Positions 1-7,685 of a stretch of 14,749 bases of DNA are shown one piece after another (position 1 is the stretch's first letter; every line of letters starts with the position of its first letter). The DNA lies in assembly GCA_946479805.1 (NCBI GenBank), contig CAMLHP010000043.1, forward strand, positions 1-14,749. The letters are read 5' to 3'. The DNA comes from an uncultured Gemmatimonadota bacterium (lineage in GTDB: Bacteria; Gemmatimonadota; Gemmatimonadetes; Gemmatimonadales; GWC2-71-9). A program made the translations under genes and the position numbers. Under the pieces are notes generated by a model. That model was not told the DNA's origin, made no database searches, and saw only the letters and a program-made list of their open reading frames with translations.

Positions 1-1
1 C

Positions 2-460
2 GCGGCGCGCTACTTCTTCCTGATGCGGAAGGCGGACAGCCACCTGGTGTTCGACATCGAGCTCGCCACCCGGCAGACCGACGAGAACCCGGTGTTCTAT
101 GTCCAGATGGCGCACGCTCGCCTCTCGGGCATCTTCCGCACCGCGGGAATCGACCCGGACGCCGCCAACGGCACGCCCGACCTTGCGGGGCTACCCGCTC
201 CGCAGGACCTGGAACTCCTCAAGAAGCTGACAGCCTTTCCCGGGCTGGTATCGCGGGCGGCGCGCGATTCCGAGCCGCACCGGATCTGCGTCTACCTCGA
301 GGAGCTCGCCACCACGGTGCACGGCTGGTATCACCACACTCGCACAGTGGGCGAGGCACCGCCTGTTGAACAGAACCGCCTTCTCCTGGCCCGGGCGGCG
401 CGCACGGTGCTCGCCAACGGCCTCGGAATCCTTGGAATTTCCGCTCCTGACCGGATGTGA
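2..460 (+). CDS. argS: Arginyl-tRNA synthetase, C-terminal part (5' end outside window)
   Basis: Class I aminoacyl-tRNA synthetase that charges tRNA-Arg in the cytoplasm. Only the last 152 residues are visible. The reading frame is open from base 2, beginning ARYFFLMRKADSHLVFD, which matches the end of the ArgS catalytic core (usual form RFFFLMRK-DSHLDFD). The rest is the DALR anticodon-binding domain, with a typical run LTAFPGLVSRAA, then PHRICVYLEELA, and the family's usual C-terminus LANGLGILGISAPDRM. The stop is TGA at 458-460. The next gene starts 4 bases later, so argS probably heads or belongs to the same transcription unit. Nothing looks truncated apart from the window edge. The family is known for this C-terminal signature, so the call is firm. 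Confidence 0.95.
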   Translation, partial: AARYFFLMRKADSHLVFDIELATRQTDENPVFYVQMAHARLSGIFRTAGIDPDAANGTPDLAGLPAPQDLELLKKLTAFPGLVSRAARDSEPHRICVYLEELATTVHGWYHHTRTVGEAPPVEQNRLLLARAARTVLANGLGILGISAPDRM

Positions 461-464
461 CCTG

Positions 465-1385
465 ATGAGCCTGCTCGTTGTTGGCAGCGTGGCACTCGAC
501 TCGATCTTCACTCCCTTCGGCGAGACCGCCGATGCGCTGGGCGGCTCGGCTGTGTACTTCAGCGTCGCCGGTGCGCTGCTCCACCCGGTCAAGGTGGTCG
601 GCGTGGTGGGCAAGGATTATCCGATGCCGCTGCTGGAGAAGCTTGCGCCGCGGGGTATCGACTGGAGCGGGGTCGAGCACGCGGATGGCGAGAGCTTCCG
701 CTGGAAGGGGAAGTATTCGTACGACCTCCAGAGCCGCGAGACGCTCGAGACCCGTCTCGGAGTGTTTGCCGACTTCCAGCCCAAGCTCCCGCCGGCCACG
801 CAGGACGCCGAGTACGTCTTTCTGGGAAACATCGATCCCGAGCTGCAGCTCAGGGTGCTGGATCAGGTGCACCAGCCGAAGCTGGTGGCATGCGACACCA
901 TGAATTACTGGATCCAGGGCAAGAAGCCCTCGCTGATGCGGCTGCTGGAACAGGTCGATGTGCTGATGGTCAACGATGGCGAGGCTCGGGAGCTTTCGGG
1001 CGACTGGAACATCCACCGCGCTGGCCGCTGGATCCTGCGGCACGGCCCTGACAGGGTCGTGATCAAGCAGGGCGAGTACGGCGCCCTCCTGATGGACAGC
1101 GAGAACACCTTCTACGTCCCCGCCTATCCCCTGGAGGAAGTCTTCGATCCGACCGGAGCTGGCGACGCGTTTGCCGGCGGCTTCATGGCCTACCTGGCCC
1201 GGGCCGGATCCACCGACGACATCGAGCTTCGCCGGGCAATGATCTACGGCGCCACGATGGGCTCCTTTGCGGTGAGCCAGTTCGGCATACGGGGCTTCGA
1301 GCGGCTGACACTGTCGGATGTCGAGGACCGGGCAAGGGCCTTCCGCGAGCTGACCCAGGTGGACATGGCGGAGCGGCTGGCGTGA
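465..1385 (+). CDS. PfkB-family (ribokinase-like) sugar or nucleoside kinase, substrate unknown
   Basis: A 306-residue ATP-dependent small-molecule kinase of the ribokinase/PfkB fold, cytoplasmic. The N-terminus MSLLVVGSVALDSI carries the substrate-binding Asp12 and the Gly-Gly pair (Gly26-Gly27). The C-terminal signature DPTGAGDAFAGGF begins at Asp228 and gives the anion hole and catalytic base Asp234. Length is normal for the family. The start ATG 465 is chosen because the ribokinase fold begins there at once; the frame stays open upstream to 366, but that would overlap argS by about 95 bases and adds non-homologous residues. Its stop overlaps the purM start by four bases (GTGA), so translation is probably coupled. 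That suggests a job near purine or ribose-phosphate metabolism, but this is inference: the sequence does not fix the substrate. Adenosine, ribose and fructose-type substrates are all possible. Confidence 0.88.
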   Translation: MSLLVVGSVALDSIFTPFGETADALGGSAVYFSVAGALLHPVKVVGVVGKDYPMPLLEKLAPRGIDWSGVEHADGESFRWKGKYSYDLQSRETLETRLGVFADFQPKLPPATQDAEYVFLGNIDPELQLRVLDQVHQPKLVACDTMNYWIQGKKPSLMRLLEQVDVLMVNDGEARELSGDWNIHRAGRWILRHGPDRVVIKQGEYGALLMDSENTFYVPAYPLEEVFDPTGAGDAFAGGFMAYLARAGSTDDIELRRAMIYGATMGSFAVSQFGIRGFERLTLSDVEDRARAFRELTQVDMAERLA

Positions 1386-2413
1386 ACCGGCCAGCCAGCC
1401 AGTACGCCTCGGTGGGTGTGGACCTTGCCGGCGCTGAAGCTGCCAAGGCCAGGATCGGGGCGGCCGTGGAAGGGACCCGCACGCAGCTCTCCCTGGGAGA
1501 TGTGGGCGCGTTCGGCGGGATGGTGCGGGTGCCGGGTGGCCTCAGGAAGCCGGTGCTGGTGATGAGCACGGATGGCGTCGGCACCAAGGTCCTCCTGGCT
1601 CAACAGGCTGGCCGTTTCGACACGGTGGGTGAGGACCTCGTCAACCACAGCGTGAACGACATCCTGGTGCACGGCGCCCGCGGCATTGCGTTCATGGACT
1701 ACATCGCCGGCGCCGGGCTGGGCGTGGAGGAGATTGCGGGGATAGTCGAGGGTGTGGCGCGCGGCTGCCGGGCCCACGAGATGGCGCTGGCCGGAGGCGA
1801 AACCGCCCAGATGCCGGGGCTCTACCAGCAGGGGCATTTCGACCTCGCTGGGACGATCATCGGCGTGGTCGAGGAAGATGAAGCGATCCACGGCGACCGG
1901 ATCGTCGCGGGTGACGTGCTTCTCGCCTATGGCTCGACTGGTCTCCATACGAATGGCTACACCCTCGCGCGCAGCATCCTGTTCGACCGGATGCACCTGG
2001 CTCTCGACGGCCCGCTGGGAGACACCGGCATGCAAACGGCCGATGCGTTGCTCGCCGTCCACCGGAGCTACGCGAAATCGGTGTTCCCGGTGCTCGGGTC
2101 AATCCACGGCCTTGCCCACATCACCGGCGGCGGCATAGCTGGCAACCTGGTCCGGGTGCTGCCAGAGGGGGTGCAGGCCGTGGTGGATCCCGGCTCGTGG
2201 GAGCTGCCTCCGGTATTCCAGCTGCTGCAGCAGGCAGGCGGCGTGGGCGACGCCGAAATGCGTGATGTGTTCAACCTCGGGGTCGGGCTCATTGCCGTGC
2301 TTCCGGCGGACGCGACAGAGGATGCCAGGGCCGCCGCCTCGCGGCAGGGCGTGGATACCTGGGTGATGGGTGACGTCCGCTCGGGTGAGCGGACCGTCAA
2401 CTTCGGCAGCTGA
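1382..2413 (+). CDS. purM: Phosphoribosylformylglycinamidine cyclo-ligase (AIR synthetase)
   Basis: Cytoplasmic enzyme of de novo purine synthesis; it uses ATP to close the imidazole ring of FGAM, giving AIR. The 343 residues match the usual length. Visible family motifs are YASVGVDLAGAEAAKARI near the N-terminus, STDGVGTK at residues 62-69, the VNHSVNDILVHGA segment, ALAGGETAQMPG, GSTGLHTNGYTLAR and HITGGGIAGNL. The start is GTG 1382, within the overlap with the pfkB stop; GGAG at 1370-1373 is a reasonable ribosome site eight bases upstream, and the N-terminal motif leaves little room for a later start. No other pur gene is present in the window. The next gene, ribD, follows within about 18 bases, so the purine step and the riboflavin genes probably share one transcript. 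AIR feeds the route to GTP, the riboflavin precursor. Confidence 0.96.
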   Translation: MNRPASQYASVGVDLAGAEAAKARIGAAVEGTRTQLSLGDVGAFGGMVRVPGGLRKPVLVMSTDGVGTKVLLAQQAGRFDTVGEDLVNHSVNDILVHGARGIAFMDYIAGAGLGVEEIAGIVEGVARGCRAHEMALAGGETAQMPGLYQQGHFDLAGTIIGVVEEDEAIHGDRIVAGDVLLAYGSTGLHTNGYTLARSILFDRMHLALDGPLGDTGMQTADALLAVHRSYAKSVFPVLGSIHGLAHITGGGIAGNLVRVLPEGVQAVVDPGSWELPPVFQLLQQAGGVGDAEMRDVFNLGVGLIAVLPADATEDARAAASRQGVDTWVMGDVRSGERTVNFGS

Positions 2414-2420
2414 GCCACGC

Positions 2421-2425
2421 GGGAG
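2421..2425 (+). promoter_or_regulatory. Ribosome binding site of ribD
   Basis: GGGAG lies in the short purM-ribD gap. Two adjacent GTG codons follow, at 2429 and 2432. Spacing is three bases to the first and six to the second, so the second is the better start. This site is inferred from spacing only. Confidence 0.55.
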
Positions 2426-2431
2426 CGGGTG

Positions 2432-3505
2432 GTGGACGAACGCAGCGCAATGGAGCGGGCAATGGAGCTGGCGCTTCGAGGCTGGGGCCGGGTGCATCCC
2501 AACCCGATGGTAGGCGCCGTGCTGCTCCAGGGTGACACGGTCGTGGGTGAAGGCTGGCACGCCGAGTTTGGTGAGCGGCACGCAGAGCCTGCGGCACTGG
2601 AAGCGGCAGGGGATGCGGCCCGCGATGCGACGCTGGTGGTGAACCTCGAGCCGTGCAACCACCATGGGAAGCAGCCGCCGTGCACCGACGCGATAATCGC
2701 CGCCGGCGTTCGCCGCGTGGTAATTGCGATCCGCGACCCCAGCGCCGTGGCGGCGGGCGGAATCGACCGATTGCGCGCGGCCGGGGTGGACGTCGCTGCA
2801 GGGCTGCTCGAGGACAGGGCCGCCCGGCTCAACGCACCGTTCCTGCACCACGCCGCCGGCTCGACCCGTCCATGGGTGGCAGTGAAGCTTGCCACCAGCG
2901 TGGACGGCGCCATCGCCGATGCCAGCGGTTCATCGCGGTGGGTGTCCGGCACTGAAGCCCGCGCCTGGGTGCAGTGGCTCCGCGCGGGGTTCGACGCCAT
3001 CGCCGTGGGGATCACCACCGCGCTCAAGGACGATCCCTCGCTCACCGTGCGCGGCCCACTCGCGGCCCGGGTCCCGCCTCGGCGGGTCGTCTTCGACCGG
3101 AAGCTTCGGCTTTCAGCGGACTCAGCCCTGATCTCGAGCGCGCGCGACGTCCCGGTTGTGGTGGTCACCGAGCCGGACCTGGTGGGCAGTGACCGGGCAG
3201 TGGAACTGGAGGAGGCCGGCGCGCGTCTGATAGGTGCCAGCTCGACAACGGAGGCGCTGGAGGAACTCGGGCGGCAGGGTGTGCGTTCGCTGCTGGTGGA
3301 AGGTGGCGCCGGGCTGGCTACTTCACTGGGGACCGGCGAGCTGGTGGACCGGTATTACTGGGTGCAGAGCCCGCTGTTCCTCGGCGGTGACGCCCTGGCC
3401 GCCTGGAGTTTGCCCGCGATGGCACTCCAGTCCTCACCCCGGTGGCATGTCTTCCAGCGGCTCCCGCTGGGCGAGGACACGCTCCTGGTGCTGGACCGGA
3501 ACTGA
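2432..3505 (+). CDS. ribD: Bifunctional riboflavin deaminase/reductase RibD
   Basis: Catalyses the second and third steps of the pyrimidine branch of riboflavin synthesis: deamination of the diaminopyrimidine made by GTP cyclohydrolase II, then NADPH-dependent reduction of the ribosyl side chain. Of 357 residues, about 1-145 form the zinc deaminase domain, with zinc ligands His50, Cys75 and Cys84 and catalytic Glu52 (HAE, then PCNHHGKQPPC). Residues from about 147 to the end form the reductase domain, with VAVKLATSVDGAIAD, SSRWVSGTEAR, DDPSLTVR and the glycine-rich LLVEGGAGL. Both halves look intact. The start is one of two adjacent GTG codons (2429 or 2432); I prefer 2432 for its spacing from GGGAG. 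The N-terminal text ERAMELALRGWGRVHPNPMVGAV is typical (quoted here only for orientation). The stop overlaps the ribE start by one base (TGATG). Confidence 0.96.
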   Translation: MDERSAMERAMELALRGWGRVHPNPMVGAVLLQGDTVVGEGWHAEFGERHAEPAALEAAGDAARDATLVVNLEPCNHHGKQPPCTDAIIAAGVRRVVIAIRDPSAVAAGGIDRLRAAGVDVAAGLLEDRAARLNAPFLHHAAGSTRPWVAVKLATSVDGAIADASGSSRWVSGTEARAWVQWLRAGFDAIAVGITTALKDDPSLTVRGPLAARVPPRRVVFDRKLRLSADSALISSARDVPVVVVTEPDLVGSDRAVELEEAGARLIGASSTTEALEELGRQGVRSLLVEGGAGLATSLGTGELVDRYYWVQSPLFLGGDALAAWSLPAMALQSSPRWHVFQRLPLGEDTLLVLDRN

Positions 3506-4110
3506 TGTTCACCGGCCTGGTTGGTGCCGTCGGCACCGTGACTCTGTCGGCCGGCCGGGATGGCGGCCACGACCTGGGCATCGCGGTACCGTGGACCGGC
3601 ATCGTGCCGGGGGAGAGCATCGCAGTCAACGGCGCGTGCCTGACGGTCGAGCAGGTCATCGCCGGCGGGTTTCAGGCGCACGTGGTGCGTACGTCACTCG
3701 AGCGCACTGTGCTGGGCCGGTTGAGGCCGGGCGACAGGGTGAACCTCGAGCGGGCCCTCAGGGCTGGCGAGCCGCTGGGCGGGCACCTGGTGCAAGGGCA
3801 CGTGGACGGCGTCGGCACCATCATCGGCATCAGCCATCGGGACGACGCGCGGCTGTTCGATATTCGCGTGCCCCCGGAAGTGGCACGTGTGACGGTGCCG
3901 CTCGGCAGCATCACCGTCGATGGGGTGAGCCTCACGGTCAACGCGATGCCTGGGCCGGACGTGATCCAGGTATCGCTGATACCCTTTACCTTGGAGCACA
4001 CCACGTTCGATGGCAGCACCCCGGGTGACGACGTGCACCTCGAGGCGGACCTGGTAGGCAAGTACGTGCAGGCAATGCTGAGCCGGGGTCCCGGCCCCGC
4101 AGGCGCCTGA
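3505..4110 (+). CDS. ribE: Riboflavin synthase, alpha chain
   Basis: Dismutates two molecules of 6,7-dimethyl-8-ribityllumazine into riboflavin and the pyrimidine that is recycled to RibH. The 201-residue protein has the usual two tandem lumazine-binding (beta-barrel) halves. The first opens with [12 protein letters not shown] and contains VNGACLTV; the second contains [15 protein letters not shown] and VDGVSLTVN. The C-terminus [10 protein letters not shown] matches the trimerisation helix region of the family. ATG 3505 overlaps the ribD stop by one base and begins the conserved MFTGLV motif, so the upstream in-frame extension is discarded. The naming follows Bacillus-style ribE; the same enzyme is called ribC in Escherichia coli. 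A 26-base gap with a small GGAC repeat separates it from ribBA. Confidence 0.97.
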   Translation: MFTGLVGAVGTVTLSAGRDGGHDLGIAVPWTGIVPGESIAVNGACLTVEQVIAGGFQAHVVRTSLERTVLGRLRPGDRVNLERALRAGEPLGGHLVQGHVDGVGTIIGISHRDDARLFDIRVPPEVARVTVPLGSITVDGVSLTVNAMPGPDVIQVSLIPFTLEHTTFDGSTPGDDVHLEADLVGKYVQAMLSRGPGPAGA

Positions 4111-4136
4111 CGCGGCTCGGACAACGGACGGACGGA

Positions 4137-5342
4137 ATGGCACTCGGCAGCATCTCGCAGGCCATTGAGGACCTGCGAAACGGCAGGATGATCATCGTGG
4201 CGGACGACGAGGATCGCGAGAACGAGGGCGACCTCGTCTGCGCGGCCGAGCTCGTCACGCCCGAGATGGTCAACTTCATGGCCACCGAGGGTCGCGGGTT
4301 GGTGTGCCTGGCCCTCACCGCCGAACGCTGCCAGGAACTGGGCCTGCCCCAGCAGGTTGAACGCAACACCGAGGAACACGGCACCGCGTTCACCATCACC
4401 ATCGACGCTGACCGGCGGTTCGGCGTCACAACCGGGATTTCCGCCAGCGATCGCGCCAGCACCATCCACGTCGCCATCAACCCCGAGACCAGGCCGGGCG
4501 ACCTGCGCCGTCCGGGCCACATTCCGCCACTTCGCGCGAGGGCCGGCGGCGTGCTGCAGCGGGTGGGGCACACAGAGGCAGCGGTTGACCTCGCGCGGCT
4601 GGCGGGGCTCTATCCGGCTGGCGTCATCTGCGAGATCCTCAATCCCGACGGCTCCATGGCCCGGGTACCGGAGCTGCACGCGTTCGCCGAGCGGCACGGC
4701 CTCACCTTCGTGACGGTGGCGCAGCTGGTGGCGTATCGGCTGTCCACCGAGCAGCTGGTACACCGGGTTGCCGAGGCCCGGCTGCCGACGCCATACGGGG
4801 AGTTCAAGGTCATCGGCTACCGCAACGACGTCGACCGCGCCGAGCACGTCGCCCTGGTCATGGGAGACGTGGGCGGCAAGCCTGACGTGCTGGTGCGGAT
4901 GCACTCGAAGTGCCTGACTGGCGACGTTTTCGGATCGCAGCGTTGTGACTGCGGCTTCCAGCTGCACGCGGCGATGGAGAGGATCGGGGAGGCCGGCATC
5001 GGGGTCGTGGTGTACCTCGACCAGGAAGGCCGCGGCATCGGCTTGCTCAACAAGCTCAAGGCCTATTCGCTGCAGGATACCGGCGACGACACGGTCCAGG
5101 CCAACCAGCGGCTGGGCTTCGCTCCCGACCTCCGCAACTACGGAATTGGTGCCCAGATCCTCCGCGACCTGGGCCTCTCAACCATACGGGTCATGACCAA
5201 CAACCCGCGCAAGCTCGTGGGCCTCGATGGCTACGGGCTGGAGATCGTGGAGCGGGTGCCGCTCATTGCCAGCCCCACATCGGAGAACCGGCTCTACCTC
5301 CACGCAAAGCGCGACAAGCTCGGCCACCTGCTCACCTTCTGA
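4137..5342 (+). CDS. ribBA: Bifunctional DHBP synthase / GTP cyclohydrolase II (RibBA)
   Basis: Fusion enzyme that starts both branches of riboflavin synthesis: the N-terminal RibB half makes 3,4-dihydroxy-2-butanone 4-phosphate from ribulose 5-phosphate, and the C-terminal RibA half opens GTP. It has 401 residues, a standard length. The RibB half (about 4-205) shows [10 protein letters not shown] (Arg27, Glu28, Glu30), [31 protein letters not shown] and [11 protein letters not shown]. The RibA half (about 208-401) shows the zinc cysteines Cys259, Cys270 and Cys272 ([15 protein letters not shown]), DQEGRGIGL and the ending [16 protein letters not shown]. One oddity: the near-invariant RPGHIFPLR of RibB reads RPGHIPPLR, with Pro130 in place of Phe. 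All catalytic residues I can identify remain. The ribosome site is weak (GGACGGA just before ATG). ribH follows after four bases. Confidence 0.96.
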   Translation: MALGSISQAIEDLRNGRMIIVADDEDRENEGDLVCAAELVTPEMVNFMATEGRGLVCLALTAERCQELGLPQQVERNTEEHGTAFTITIDADRRFGVTTGISASDRASTIHVAINPETRPGDLRRPGHIPPLRARAGGVLQRVGHTEAAVDLARLAGLYPAGVICEILNPDGSMARVPELHAFAERHGLTFVTVAQLVAYRLSTEQLVHRVAEARLPTPYGEFKVIGYRNDVDRAEHVALVMGDVGGKPDVLVRMHSKCLTGDVFGSQRCDCGFQLHAAMERIGEAGIGVVVYLDQEGRGIGLLNKLKAYSLQDTGDDTVQANQRLGFAPDLRNYGIGAQILRDLGLSTIRVMTNNPRKLVGLDGYGLEIVERVPLIASPTSENRLYLHAKRDKLGHLLTF

Positions 5343-5346
5343 TTCC

Positions 5347-5820
5347 ATGATCGAGCGCGAGGGCCACCTGCAGCACGTCGGTCGCATCGGCATCGTGGTG
5401 AGCCGCTACAACGAGCTCATCACCAGGAAGCTGCTTGCCGGCGCGATCGAAGCCTGCGTGGAGGCGGGCACTTCCAGGGCCGAGCTCGAGGTGAACTGGG
5501 CGGATGGAGCATTCGACATTCCGGCCATCGCCAGCGTCATGGCCCAGTCGGGCCGCCACGCGGCCCTGGTCGCGCTGGGCGCGGTGATCCGGGGCGACAC
5601 CCCGCACTTCGACTATGTCGCAGGTGAATGTGCCAGCGGCCTCATGCGAATCTCGGTCCGTTACGGCCTGCCGGTCGCCTTCGGTGTGCTGACGGTGGAT
5701 ACCATGGAGCAGGCACTGGAGCGCGCCGGAGGTGCGGCGGGCAACAAGGGCAGGGAGGCGGCCGAGGCCGCCATTCGTGCCGCGGACGTGATGAGCCGGC
5801 TCAGGGCTGGACATGCTTAG
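5347..5820 (+). CDS. ribH: 6,7-dimethyl-8-ribityllumazine synthase
   Basis: Condenses the RibB product with the pyrimidine branch product to give lumazine, the RibE substrate; family members build pentamers or icosahedral shells, sometimes around riboflavin synthase. The 157-residue protein has the usual order of motifs: GRIGIVVSRYNELIT, GAFDIP, GAVIRGDTPHFDYVAGE with the conserved catalytic His87, GLPVAFGVLTVDTMEQALER (Asp in the usual position) and GNKGREAAEAAI. ATG 5347 is four bases after the ribBA stop. An in-frame opening extends further upstream inside ribBA but encodes no family sequence, so it is rejected. No clear ribosome site is seen, so translation probably depends on coupling to ribBA. 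Its last eight bases overlap the start of nusB. Confidence 0.97.
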   Translation: MIEREGHLQHVGRIGIVVSRYNELITRKLLAGAIEACVEAGTSRAELEVNWADGAFDIPAIASVMAQSGRHAALVALGAVIRGDTPHFDYVAGECASGLMRISVRYGLPVAFGVLTVDTMEQALERAGGAAGNKGREAAEAAIRAADVMSRLRAGHA

Positions 5821-6226
5821 GCTCGAGAGCCGGGGCCGCGCCCGAACGCTGCAATTGCTCTACGCCATTGAGATGGGCTCCGGGTTGCCGGTCGATCGCG
5901 CCGCCAGCGGGCTGGCCCGCCTGACCGGGCCCGAGCCGGCCGTCCTCGATTTCGCCGAAGGCCTCGCCTCGCGGGTGATTGCCAACCGCAGCGCGCTCGA
6001 CCGCCACGCGGCTGCTGCTGCCGAGAACTGGCGGCTGGATCGCATCGGCGTCGTCGAGCGCAACATTCTTCGCCTCGCCATCCAGGAACTGGTCGAGAAC
6101 CAGACTCCGCCGCGAGTGGTGCTGGATGAGGCGGTGCAGCTGGCCCACTGGTTCGGCGACCGGCGCTCCCCCGGCTTCATCAACGGCGTGCTGGACCGGG
6201 TGGCGCACGACCTCGGCCGGCTCTGA
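5813..6226 (+). CDS. nusB: Transcription antitermination factor NusB
   Basis: NusB, with NusE (ribosomal protein S10), binds boxA in nascent RNA and supports antitermination of rRNA operons. The 137-residue all-helical protein shows the family pattern: an N-terminal RGRARTLQLLYAIEMG helix, then ENWRLDRIGVVERNILRLA and VVLDEAVQLAHWFG, ending with SPGFINGVLDRVA. Length is typical (130-150). ATG 5813 lies inside the end of ribH (eight-base overlap), with AGGG at 5803-5806 six bases upstream. The ribH-nusB order is very common in bacteria and supports both calls. The following glycosyltransferase begins ten bases after the stop. Confidence 0.94.
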   Translation: MLRLESRGRARTLQLLYAIEMGSGLPVDRAASGLARLTGPEPAVLDFAEGLASRVIANRSALDRHAAAAAENWRLDRIGVVERNILRLAIQELVENQTPPRVVLDEAVQLAHWFGDRRSPGFINGVLDRVAHDLGRL

Positions 6227-6236
6227 CCTTCCAGTC

Positions 6237-7352
6237 GTGAACATACTTCTCACCAACTGGCTGGACCTCGAGAACCCCCAGGCTGGGGGCGCCGAGATCC
6301 ATGTCTTCGAAATCTTCCGCCGCCTGGTGGATCGCGGCCACCGGGTCCGCCTCGTCTGCTCGGGCTGGGACGGCTGCACCCCCCGCGCGGTGGTGCAGGG
6401 CATCGACGTGACCCGGGTCAGCTCCCGTCATGGCTTTGCGCTGCGCGGCAGGGCCGCTGTGCGCTCGGCGCTGAAGGCGGAACGCCCCGACATCGTGGTG
6501 GAGGACATCAACAAGATCCCGCTCTTCCTGTCCAGCCTGACGGGCCTCCCGTTCTGCGCCATCATCCCGCACCTCTTCGGCGAAACCGCGTTCCAGGAAG
6601 CCAACTGGCCCATGGCCGCGACCGTGTGGCTGGCTGAACGGCCACTGCCGCGCTGCTACCGTCGAGCCGGCTTTCACGCCATCAGCGAGAGCACCCGGGA
6701 CGACCTCGTCCGCCGCGGCATCCCCCGCGAGCGGGTGCGCGTCATCCATCCGGGAGTGGATGCGGACCACTTCCACCCTGATCCGTCGCTGCCGCGAAGT
6801 GACCCGCCCTCATTCCTTTACGTTGGCCGTCTCAAGCGTTACAAGGGCATCGACCTGGCCATCAGGGCGCTGGCCCTGGCACGGGAGCAGCACCCCGGAC
6901 TCCGGCTCGATATCGCAGGAAATGGAGACGCCCGCCCTGAGCTCGAGGCCGTGGCGCGGAGCCTCGCCCTGGGCGATGCGGTCAAGTTCCACGGCTTCGT
7001 GAGCGAGGCCGAAAAACTTCGCCTGTTGCGCTCGGCGTGGGCAAACGTATTTCCTTCACCCAAGGAAGGCTGGGGGATCACCGTGGTGGAGGCGGCAGCC
7101 TGCGGGACGCCGTCACTCGCATCCGACAGCCCCGGCCTCCGCGATTCGGTCCAGGATGGCCGAACCGGATTTCTGGTCCCGCACGGCAACGTGGCCGCGC
7201 TCGCCGCGCGGATGCTCGAGCTGGCCGGCGACATGGCCCTGGTTAACCGGCTGGGATCCGGGGGACGTGCCTTCGCAGAGACGCTCAGCTGGGATGCGGC
7301 GGCGTCGGGGACCGAGGCTCACCTCAACGACATCATCAGCGGCTCCCGCTGA
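6237..7352 (+). CDS. GT4-type glycosyltransferase, acceptor unknown
   Basis: A 371-residue GT-B fold glycosyltransferase of the GT4 kind; such retaining enzymes move a sugar from a nucleotide donor to a lipid, glycan or small-molecule acceptor. The N-terminal half opens with VNILLTNWLDLENPQAGGAE, with the donor/acceptor loop Gly17-Gly18. The C-terminal nucleotide-binding half contains FLYVGRLKRYKGIDLAIRAL and the E-x7-E catalytic pair Glu277/Glu285 (EGWGITVVEAAACG). No membrane segment or signal peptide is seen, so it is probably cytoplasmic or at the inner membrane face. GTG 6237 is the likely start, ten bases after nusB; no clear ribosome site is seen, and the longer upstream frame lies within nusB. 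It has no glycan-cluster neighbours. The donor sugar and product cannot be read from the sequence. Confidence 0.88.
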   Translation: MNILLTNWLDLENPQAGGAEIHVFEIFRRLVDRGHRVRLVCSGWDGCTPRAVVQGIDVTRVSSRHGFALRGRAAVRSALKAERPDIVVEDINKIPLFLSSLTGLPFCAIIPHLFGETAFQEANWPMAATVWLAERPLPRCYRRAGFHAISESTRDDLVRRGIPRERVRVIHPGVDADHFHPDPSLPRSDPPSFLYVGRLKRYKGIDLAIRALALAREQHPGLRLDIAGNGDARPELEAVARSLALGDAVKFHGFVSEAEKLRLLRSAWANVFPSPKEGWGITVVEAAACGTPSLASDSPGLRDSVQDGRTGFLVPHGNVAALAARMLELAGDMALVNRLGSGGRAFAETLSWDAAASGTEAHLNDIISGSR

Positions 7353-7358
7353 GCCGCG

Positions 7359-7364
7359 AGGAGG
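7359..7364 (+). promoter_or_regulatory. Strong Shine-Dalgarno site of hpf
   Basis: AGGAGG, a perfect consensus, sits six bases before ATG 7371. It is the best ribosome site in the window and fixes the hpf start. It suggests that hpf and the coupled hprK are translated independently of the glycosyltransferase upstream. Confidence 0.8.
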
Positions 7365-7370
7365 CTGCCA

Positions 7371-7685
7371 ATGGAGACCACCATCACTGCCCGGCGGGTC
7401 GACATCTCGCCCGAACTCCGTGCCCGCGCGGAGTCCAGCGTCGAGCGCCTCGGATTCCTGGCATCGCGCCCGGTGAAGGCCACCGTCGTGTTCGGGATGG
7501 ACGGCATCGACAGCACCGCGGAACTCCGCATGCACCTCTCTCACGGTGAACTGCTGGTGGCCAGCGGCGCCGGCCCCGATCACCGGACGGCGCTGAACCG
7601 CGCCGAGGAGCGTCTCCGGCGCCAGGTGGGCCGCGACTCCGGAAAGTTCCGCGCTGGGCGCCACACCGACTCCAGTCCCGTCTGA
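7371..7685 (+). CDS. hpf: Ribosome hibernation promoting factor, short form (HPF/RaiA, S30AE)
   Basis: A 104-residue protein of the S30AE/HPF family. Members bind the decoding region of the 30S subunit in starvation and, in the short form, help dimerise or silence 70S ribosomes. The sequence has the beta-alpha-beta-beta-beta-alpha pattern: METTITARRVDISPELRARA, helix 1, the strands KATVVFGMDG, AELRMHLSHG and ELLVASGAG, then a last basic helix RTALNRAEERLRRQVGR. The C-terminal dimerisation domain of long HPF is absent. The match is by pattern rather than by strict motif, and the usual lysine-rich tail is short here, so RaiA-like inhibition is an alternative. ATG 7371 follows a perfect AGGAGG. 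Its stop overlaps the hprK start by one base, tying ribosome hibernation to the PTS genes. Confidence 0.82.
   Translation: METTITARRVDISPELRARAESSVERLGFLASRPVKATVVFGMDGIDSTAELRMHLSHGELLVASGAGPDHRTALNRAEERLRRQVGRDSGKFRAGRHTDSSPV

Noticed and set aside
366..464. Upstream extension of the PfkB kinase into argS
   Set aside because: The extra residues are the argS sequence read in another frame. The ribokinase fold starts at ATG 465.
4084..4099. GC-rich hairpin (CGGGG/CCCCG) at the end of ribE as a terminator
   Set aside because: The stem is only five base pairs, lies in coding sequence and has no T-tract; such matches are expected at this GC content.
4117..4136. Short GGAC tandem repeat before ribBA as a regulatory repeat
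   Set aside because: About three copies of a four-base unit in a 26-base gap. It is more likely a weak ribosome-site context than a distinct element.
3672..4967. Long minus-strand open frame (about 430 codons) opposite ribE and ribBA
   Set aside because: High-GC third-position bias creates long antisense frames. Its translation has no recognisable family, and both genes on the + strand are unambiguous.
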